A DNA stretch of 38,677 nucleotides, taken from an uncultured Lachnospiraceae bacterium. GTDB taxonomy: Bacteria > Bacillota > Clostridia > Lachnospirales > Lachnospiraceae. Under the pieces are notes generated by a model. It worked only from the letters and a program-made list of their open reading frames with translations. It made no database searches and was not told the DNA's origin. Shown one piece after another: positions 34,446 to 38,677 of the stretch (positions are counted from its first letter, which is position 1; every line of letters starts with the position of its first letter). A program made the position numbers and the translations under genes. The stretch spans positions 1 to 38,677 of the forward strand of contig CADCDW010000010.1 of assembly GCA_902800325.1 (NCBI GenBank), read 5' to 3'.

Positions 34446-35345
34446 TCATTTAGTTTCTTTTAGACCTTCCATATCACTTAGTTTCTTTTTTCTTTTGGAT
34501 TTTTTTTCCTTACTTCGTTGTTCAGACTTATCCAATAGCCTGCCCATAAAGAAATTAATCTCAGCACCGTAAAACACAACCTGCATACACACATAAAGCC
34601 ACATCATTATAAGTATTATCGATGTAAGACTTCCGTACATATATGATGCATTTGAAAGATGTTTTATATAAAATGAAAAGCCATTGGTTATAAGCATCCA
34701 CAAAAGCGCCGCCATAGCCGCTCCCGGCAATTCTCTTATGAATTTACTTTTTCTGTTTGGAAGCTGATAATATATAAGCACCATAAATATAAGAACAACA
34801 ACAAATGTAAATACACTTTTTAAACTCAAAACCAGTATAGTCGCATTAAAAAGCGAAGGCCATCTATTGATAATACGCTTGGCAAGATCCGCACCAAAGA
34901 TATGAAGAATCATAAGAGCACCCATCATAATCATAAATACAAGTGTATAAATGACACTTAAAAATCTGACAAATATAAAATTTTTTCTTTTTTCAACCTC
35001 ATAAATCTTATCAAGACCATTTGTAAGTGCCTGAATCCCCTTGCCCGCCGACCAAAGTGTTACGACTATAGTAATAATAGTAAATGACCGGCTGTTGGAA
35101 TATACAATATCATTTACAATATACATAATGTATTCCTGAAATTCATCCGGAGCAATTTCAAGAATATAATTAATCATATCAGTATTTATGAAAGAAACCT
35201 TGGATGCGATTATTACTATAAACAAGATAACAGGAAAAAAAGATAAAATCACATAGAAAGCAGCCTGTGCCGCATAAGCAGCCAGACCATCATCGCCCGC
35301 TTTTTTAAAAAAATCACCCAAAAACCTAAAGAACTTTTTTATCAT
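34446..35345 (-). CDS. YihY/UPF0761 family membrane protein
   Basis: 299 residues from the ATG at 35345. A frame open to 35462 would add 39 residues, but they are encoded by the structured RNA gene and are unlike the family. The protein has six helices, and the conserved AAYAAQAAFYVILSFFPVILFI at the first helix and LWSAGKGIQALTNGLDKIYEVEKRKN in the middle identify the YihY/BrkB group. Its role is unknown; the old RNase BN assignment was withdrawn. A GAGGG site is only three bases from the ATG, a tight spacing. The C-terminus is a short basic tail (KEKKSKRKKK). Confidence 0.87.
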   Translation of the reverse strand: MIKKFFRFLGDFFKKAGDDGLAAYAAQAAFYVILSFFPVILFIVIIASKVSFINTDMINYILEIAPDEFQEYIMYIVNDIVYSNSRSFTIITIVVTLWSAGKGIQALTNGLDKIYEVEKRKNFIFVRFLSVIYTLVFMIMMGALMILHIFGADLAKRIINRWPSLFNATILVLSLKSVFTFVVVLIFMVLIYYQLPNRKSKFIRELPGAAMAALLWMLITNGFSFYIKHLSNASYMYGSLTSIILIMMWLYVCMQVVFYGAEINFFMGRLLDKSEQRSKEKKSKRKKKLSDMEGLKETK

Positions 35346-35350
35346 ATCCC

Positions 35351-35537
35351 TCAAAAATAATATATCCGGAGTGCCGTTTCCTGCCTTTTGACTCCTAGCA
35401 AGGCTAGGTGGGCAACCGCACATAGACTTCTGCCTTCCACCGATACGAGGCCTGACATCCATCTATGGATTAGGTATCCCGTTAAAAGTAAATGTAGGTT
35501 CAAAATTAACAGGAGTTTTCGCACACTCCAGATATAT
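35351..35537 (-). ncRNA. Structured non-coding RNA, about 180 nt (raiA-motif-like or 6S-like)
   Basis: The ends pair over 14 bp: 35524-35537 with 35360-35373 (one G-U). Inside are ACTCCT/AGGAGT (35511-35516 with 35391-35396), hairpin ATCCAT-AG-ATGGAT (35457-35470) and a composite stem GGTGGAAGGCA with TGCCCACC (35431-35441, 35407-35414). A T-rich tail (TTATTTTT) follows. It has its own good promoter, and the spurious N-terminus of yihY lies within it. Multi-branched shape and a sequence I recall as highly conserved in Clostridia favour raiA-motif RNA over rod-like 6S, but I cannot decide. Coordinates are the paired region plus tail; transcription may start near 35559. Confidence 0.6.
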
Positions 35538-35565
35538 GCAATTCGTATATTATTAATATAGCTTT

Positions 35566-35593
35566 ATTATACCATGTTTATTCATTTTTTCAA
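35566..35593 (-). promoter_or_regulatory. Promoter of the structured RNA
   Basis: TTGAAA (35588-35593), 16-base spacer, CATGGTATAAT with TATAAT at 35566-35571 (extended TGG). It would start the RNA about 20 bases before its closing stem. Confidence 0.7.
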
Positions 35594-35639
35594 GAGAAAA
35601 ATATGTTATTTCTTTACTCTGAAACTTGTAAAATATCAG

Positions 35640-35738
35640 CTACTTACCATCCGGAAAACTTGTAAAACATCCGCTCTCAACTTCAGGAAGACCATATTTT
35701 TCCTTTGCTTCTTTAATTGCTTTGAGCATAAAGCTCAT
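35640..35738 (-). pseudogene. Short ORF or gene relic after the SMI1/KNR4-like gene
   Basis: 32 codons, MSFMLKAIKEAKEKYGLPEVESGCFTSFPDGK and stop. The composition is that of a real protein (a helix followed by a loop). No ribosome site is adjacent; GGAGACG lies too far upstream. It begins 31 bases after the stop of the 512-residue gene and could be a fragment of a partner gene left after deletion. Not recognised. Confidence 0.3.
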
Positions 35739-35769
35739 ATTTCTAGTCTATAAACGATTATAGCGTCTC

Positions 35770-37308
35770 CTATTCGTCCACTTCCATACCCTGTTTCTTA
35801 AGGCACTCTATAAGTGACTCCAGCAGCTCCTGTCCGTCATCAGTTCCAAGTATCGAACGGGAATCAACATATTCATCATCCGTAGCTATAACCTGAAAAA
35901 ATGGTTTCATCGTGATTCCCTTTATAATAAACTCGTATATTTTCTTTGGATTTTGCGTAAAATGATGCTTCCTTATGAAGCCGTTAAATTCCCTGTTGTA
36001 ATCCGAATCACGTTCCTCTTCAAATGCCTCCAAAAAAGCTTCCTCGGATTTTAATATATCGACATCACACAGATCATCTATGTATCCTCTGTATACCGCT
36101 ACGATATTCATGAACTCATTTATATTTCGTGCTATGATCCCGCATTCTCCCTCTGTACCAATATATCCGATCTTTTCATCATCCAGTACTGCCCATAATC
36201 CACCCACACCATCACGGGCAAAAGGCTTAATATTCTTATAACTGCATTCTCCCGGTCCCATCATTTCATCAAACCAGGATGTATCTTCCTCCATATCCTT
36301 TACCCCTGCCTCGTCATAGATTTCAATATCACAATCGAAGTAAAATGCATCCTTCAGGTCCATGTCATTATAGATTTCTTCCAGATAGTCCCGGACATCC
36401 TGAGGTAAAGCAGTATTACCATATGTTTCATGCCCATCCATAATATAATCAAATTCCTTATTATTTACTGAAATCGCGATCTTACCGTACAATTGCTGAA
36501 GATCAGTTCTCATGGCTTCGACTACTCCTGCATCTGTCATATCGTCGATCTGCATTTCCTCCATGTGCTTTCTCAGCAAAACATCCCTTACTACCGCATA
36601 CACGATCATGTCATAGCTGTAGTGCTTGAACTTTTTTGTAAAAATGCTTTTTCCTTTTTCCACGATTCTGACGACAAACTCTTTTTCATCCACTTCGACA
36701 AATACTTTGCCGTCCTGAGGGTTTTCAACATTTATATATTCTGCTTCTACTTTATCTGCACTTATATAACCCGGGTAAATCCTGTTAATCTTTATCGGCA
36801 CCCCTGTCTTAATACCATCTATTGCATCGATTTTGTAGATAATTTTTGCTTTTTCAAACAGATCCGTCAGATCCGGATATTCTTTTGATAAAACATCCAT
36901 ATTTCTCGCAAGCGGTAGTGCACTGTCTGATTTAATTTCTATTGCATGATCAATAAGCTCATTAAAGAGACTGAGCGTTTCATCTCTTCTATGCATACTT
37001 TGTGAAATCAGTGCGATCGCGTAATAATAACCCGGGGTATCCGGGATAAAATCCGTGTTTTTAAATGGATATTTCATCTCCTTTAGTGTATCCAGAACAG
37101 CATCGACTATCGCATCATCCTCGGCAAACACTGCCATTTTCTTATAATCTGCCGCCGTCCCCGGTGTTCGTGCATAAGTTGATAACCTTTTAACAAGCTT
37201 CCACACAGCTTCCTTCACATCATCAGACGCATGTTCCATCAAAGGCAGTGTCATCATCTTATGGCTATATTTCTTTAATTCTTCCTCACTTGGAATTTTT
37301 TTCTTCAT
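35770..37308 (-). CDS. 512-residue protein with a SMI1/KNR4-like C-terminal region
   Basis: A soluble acidic protein. Residues 1-165 are helical (DDVKEAVWKLVKRL, TPGYYYAIALISQSMHRRDETLSLFNELIDHA), like a helical-repeat segment. Residues about 165-300 are mixed (VPIKINRIYPGYISADKVEAEY, then FVVRIVEKGKSIF). Residues about 345-430 contain IKPFARDGVGGLWAVLDDEKIGYIGTEGECGIIARNINEFMNIV. That pattern is characteristic of the SMI1/KNR4 (SUKH) superfamily, widely used as immunity proteins against polymorphic toxins. I see no toxin gene beside it. The domain call is from pattern memory. AAGGAGG precedes the ATG. The AT-rich upstream region holds a 19-bp palindrome near a probable -10. Confidence 0.7.
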   Translation of the reverse strand: MKKKIPSEEELKKYSHKMMTLPLMEHASDDVKEAVWKLVKRLSTYARTPGTAADYKKMAVFAEDDAIVDAVLDTLKEMKYPFKNTDFIPDTPGYYYAIALISQSMHRRDETLSLFNELIDHAIEIKSDSALPLARNMDVLSKEYPDLTDLFEKAKIIYKIDAIDGIKTGVPIKINRIYPGYISADKVEAEYINVENPQDGKVFVEVDEKEFVVRIVEKGKSIFTKKFKHYSYDMIVYAVVRDVLLRKHMEEMQIDDMTDAGVVEAMRTDLQQLYGKIAISVNNKEFDYIMDGHETYGNTALPQDVRDYLEEIYNDMDLKDAFYFDCDIEIYDEAGVKDMEEDTSWFDEMMGPGECSYKNIKPFARDGVGGLWAVLDDEKIGYIGTEGECGIIARNINEFMNIVAVYRGYIDDLCDVDILKSEEAFLEAFEEERDSDYNREFNGFIRKHHFTQNPKKIYEFIIKGITMKPFFQVIATDDEYVDSRSILGTDDGQELLESLIECLKKQGMEVDE

Positions 37309-37385
37309 TTTATCCTCCTTACAAACTGCCGATTTGTCATCGTTAATAATACTTTTTTATCAATATCCTTCATCAGCTATTTTTG

Positions 37386-37405
37386 ATTATAACATAATGT
37401 TATAA
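37386..37405 (-). promoter_or_regulatory. 19-bp palindrome overlapping a probable -10 box
   Basis: TTATAACAT-A-ATGTTATAA at 37387-37405 is a perfect palindrome with one central base. On the minus strand it overlaps TATAAT (37386-37391), about 80 bases upstream of the ATG at 37308. It could be an operator for a dimeric repressor, or simply a symmetric AT-rich stretch. Confidence 0.4.
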
Positions 37406-37577
37406 GTATAGTTATATAAAGTTTATCAAGTAAAATCTTTTTTAAACAAATAAAGGGAAAATGCCAAGAGCCCGTTTCCTCCTTATTCATTATTTTAGTG
37501 TATTCAAAAGTAATCAAAAAAATATTCAAAGCCGCACAAATATCCGGTAAATAGCCACATATCTATGCGGTTTTGAG

Positions 37578-37690
37578 AAGTGCAGTTGATGGGGTGCTGC
37601 TTGCCTGTGGCAAGCGTTTAGCACCGACTGTCGCTGGCATCCGGTGGATGCCGTTTAGCGAAAAGGCGAGACCTTGAACCCACCTACACA
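37578..37690. repeat. G+C-richer structured block
   Basis: It contains hairpins GGTGCT...AGCACC with inner GCTTGCC...GGCAAGC (about 37591-37625) and GGCATCC-GGT-GGATGCC (37635-37651). It stands out from its AT-rich surroundings. It resembles the ends or 3' structured part of a dispersed element in clostridial genomes, but I cannot name it. Confidence 0.4.
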
Positions 37691-37773
37691 CCTTGTAAGC
37701 CCTTTGTTTATGCGGTCTTACAAAACTGAGTATTCAAATTTAGGCTTTGAGTATTCACAAATCCTCTATTTAC

Positions 37774-37917
37774 CTAAATTATCTTACCTGCATTTTCGAT
37801 ATACATTTTCTTTGTGGACATATCTATCGTATCATAAGTATAGTTATATTCATTAACTCTTACAGTATGTCCAAGCAATGATGATGCAGCCGTAGCTGAT
37901 ACTCCGGCACATCTCAT
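37774..37917 (-). pseudogene. C-terminal relic of a tyrosine recombinase (integrase)
   Basis: From an ATG at 37917 the minus strand reads MRCAGVSATAASSLLGHTVRVNEYNYTYD and so on to TAG at 37774. AGVSATAASSLLGHT matches the end of integrases (late catalytic histidine in LGHT, Tyr nucleophile in NYTYDT). The frame is closed upstream by a stop codon five codons before the ATG, so only the last 47 residues remain. The catalytic arginine boxes are absent. It is not functional and marks a former integrated element. Confidence 0.7.
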
Positions 37918-38152
37918 TTTATATAGCTACCGATTTATATGATTATTTCATGCGACCGACAAGTATTTTTTCATAGCTTTCTGTATAAACGATAGCAGAT
38001 CCCGAAGTGTATTTCAACTAATATGGATTAATATTAATTATCATTTTCCAAAAAGAGCTAATTGTATAAACATAAAATATAAAACTTATGTGTGTACATC
38101 GAGTAATAAATAGCAAGAAACGCATTTTATACACACAAATGCATTCTTGTTA

Positions 38153-38227
38153 TGGGACACCCCTAAAACCCCGATTTATAACCCTCTTTTAAAAACTGTC
38201 CCGGACAAAAAATAGGGTGTCCCGGAT
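38153..38227. repeat. Inverted and direct repeats near the wall-anchored gene
   Basis: GGGACACCC (38154-38162) and GGGTGTCCC (38216-38224) form an inverted repeat. TGTCCCGGACAAAAAA and TGTCCCGGATAAAAAA form a near-identical direct repeat about 20 bases apart. This resembles the end of an insertion sequence. Confidence 0.45.
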
Positions 38228-38270
38228 AAAAAACGAGCCAAACAATCATTCGAAGATTATTTGACTCGTT
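38227..38270 (-). terminator. Terminator of the wall-anchored protein gene
   Basis: AACGAG (38232-38237) and CTCGTT (38265-38270) enclose further complementary bases (CCAAACAATC / GATTATTTGA), with T-run TTTTTT following on the minus strand. It is 22 bases downstream of the stop codon. Confidence 0.8.
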
Positions 38271-38291
38271 AATTATTAGATTAAATTATAA

Positions 38292-38677
38292 CTATTTTAT
38301 CTGCTTTCTTTTAAGTGTAAGATAAAGTGCAGCTAAGCATGAATCTATCATAAGCATAACGATTATGCCCATATTAATCTTATCTCCTGTTGTCGGAGCT
38401 TTTGGTGTATCTTTCTTTGATGTATCATTTTTAGTAGTTGGCGTATCTACCGTTGTTTGCTTATTCTCATTCTGTTTTGCCTTAGCTGATATCTCAAATG
38501 AAACTGTTACTTCGTCAGCATCATCAAACATCGCAGTAAGTGTATGTTCACCTGCCTCAAGAGTTTCGAGGAACGAAGATTTAAGCTTTATTATTACACT
38601 TCCTTTTATTTTTTCATAATTAGCAGCATCAACTGTCTTACCGTCAACCTTTACGCCTGCAAAATGGTCATATGTAG
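38292..38677 (-). CDS. C-terminal part of a cell-wall-anchored surface protein (partial, 5' end outside the window)
   Basis: The last ~128 residues. They start in a beta-sandwich domain (TYDHFAGVKVDGKTVDAANYEKIKGS...LKSSFLETLEAGEHTLTAMFDDADEVTVSF), the X2/CBM-like repeat typical of large Lachnospiraceae surface proteins. A low-complexity Lys/Thr/Asp linker (KKDTPKAPTT) follows, and then PTTGD, a hydrophobic helix of about 20 residues and KRKQIK. This is a sortase-type anchor with PTTG in place of LPxTG. The protein would be linked to the wall after sorting. Its full length and function lie outside the window. The ATG at 38531 is internal. Confidence 0.8.
   Translation of the reverse strand, partial: TYDHFAGVKVDGKTVDAANYEKIKGSVIIKLKSSFLETLEAGEHTLTAMFDDADEVTVSFEISAKAKQNENKQTTVDTPTTKNDTSKKDTPKAPTTGDKINMGIIVMLMIDSCLAALYLTLKRKQIK

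Larger units (their letters stand above)
37309..38291. other. Gene-poor 1-kb region with decayed mobile DNA
   Basis: It holds no intact gene. In order: the promoter/palindrome area to 37440, an AT-rich stretch with a GCCGCA/TGCGGT hairpin (about 37531-37574), a G+C-richer structured block (37578-37690), a tyrosine-recombinase relic, inverted repeats and a terminator. Base composition varies sharply between these parts, as in a scar left by an excised element. Confidence 0.6.

Noticed and set aside
35346-35462. Longer N-terminus for the YihY protein
   Set aside because: These codons lie within the structured RNA, lack a ribosome site, and read unlike the family.
1-38677. CRISPR array or tRNA/rRNA genes
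   Set aside because: No regularly spaced repeat with unique spacers was seen, and no tRNA cloverleaf or rRNA core sequences were recognised by eye; a tRNAscan run would be decisive.

Overview
The window looks like chromosomal DNA from a low-G+C anaerobic Firmicute, most likely a Lachnospiraceae (Clostridia) member. The reasons are the strong AGGAGG-type ribosome sites, the AT-rich intergenic DNA, single-membrane envelope genes (lipoproteins, LytR-CpsA-Psr, a PxTG-like wall anchor) and clostridial small families (DUF4250, double zinc-ribbon membrane proteins). I recognised no rRNA, tRNA or CRISPR array. Nearly all genes lie on the minus strand; the plus-strand exceptions are the ORFs at 17045, 21039 and 28841.

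Layout. 1-140: the 5' end of a group II intron abutting a terminator hairpin. 148-6405: an SGNH esterase, a DUF7738/DUF6892-type protein, a GH3 beta-glucosidase lipoprotein, an ABC-2 transporter pair and an M50-like membrane peptidase. 6505-10923: an apparent operon coding for a membrane lysozyme-like protein, an RsbW-like kinase, a degenerate ATPase-fold protein, a STAS antagonist and an RsbU-like PP2C phosphatase. This is a partner-switching module with no sigma factor next to it. 11005-16793: envelope genes (SGNH plus MBOAT O-acylation pair, a membrane protein with a suspected frameshift, an LCP ligase, a CvpA-like protein). 17045-23022: mixed small genes (DUF362, zinc ribbons, lipoprotein, hypoxanthine-DNA glycosylase, GNAT, AI-2E transporter). 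23282-34183: mostly conserved housekeeping genes (leuS, yfbR-like, ftsH, glyA) with a second AI-2E transporter, a DUF4250 protein, a CbiE/CbiT-like protein that has lost its SAM motif, and a DUF4143-type ATPase. 34446-38677: a YihY family protein preceded by a structured non-coding RNA with its own promoter, a large protein with a SMI1/KNR4-like C-terminus, about 1 kb of decayed mobile DNA with a tyrosine-recombinase relic, and the end of a cell-wall-anchored protein.

The most notable items are the ~180-nt structured RNA at 35351-35537 (closed by a 14-bp stem; candidates are raiA-motif RNA or 6S), the group II intron next to a terminator, the partner-switching/lysozyme operon, the SAM-motif-less CbiE/CbiT paralogue, and a repeat element with copies exactly 120 bp apart that occupies the 5' leader of an AI-2E transporter. 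Several starts were moved from the longest ORF to the codon that has a ribosome site; these are explained entry by entry.
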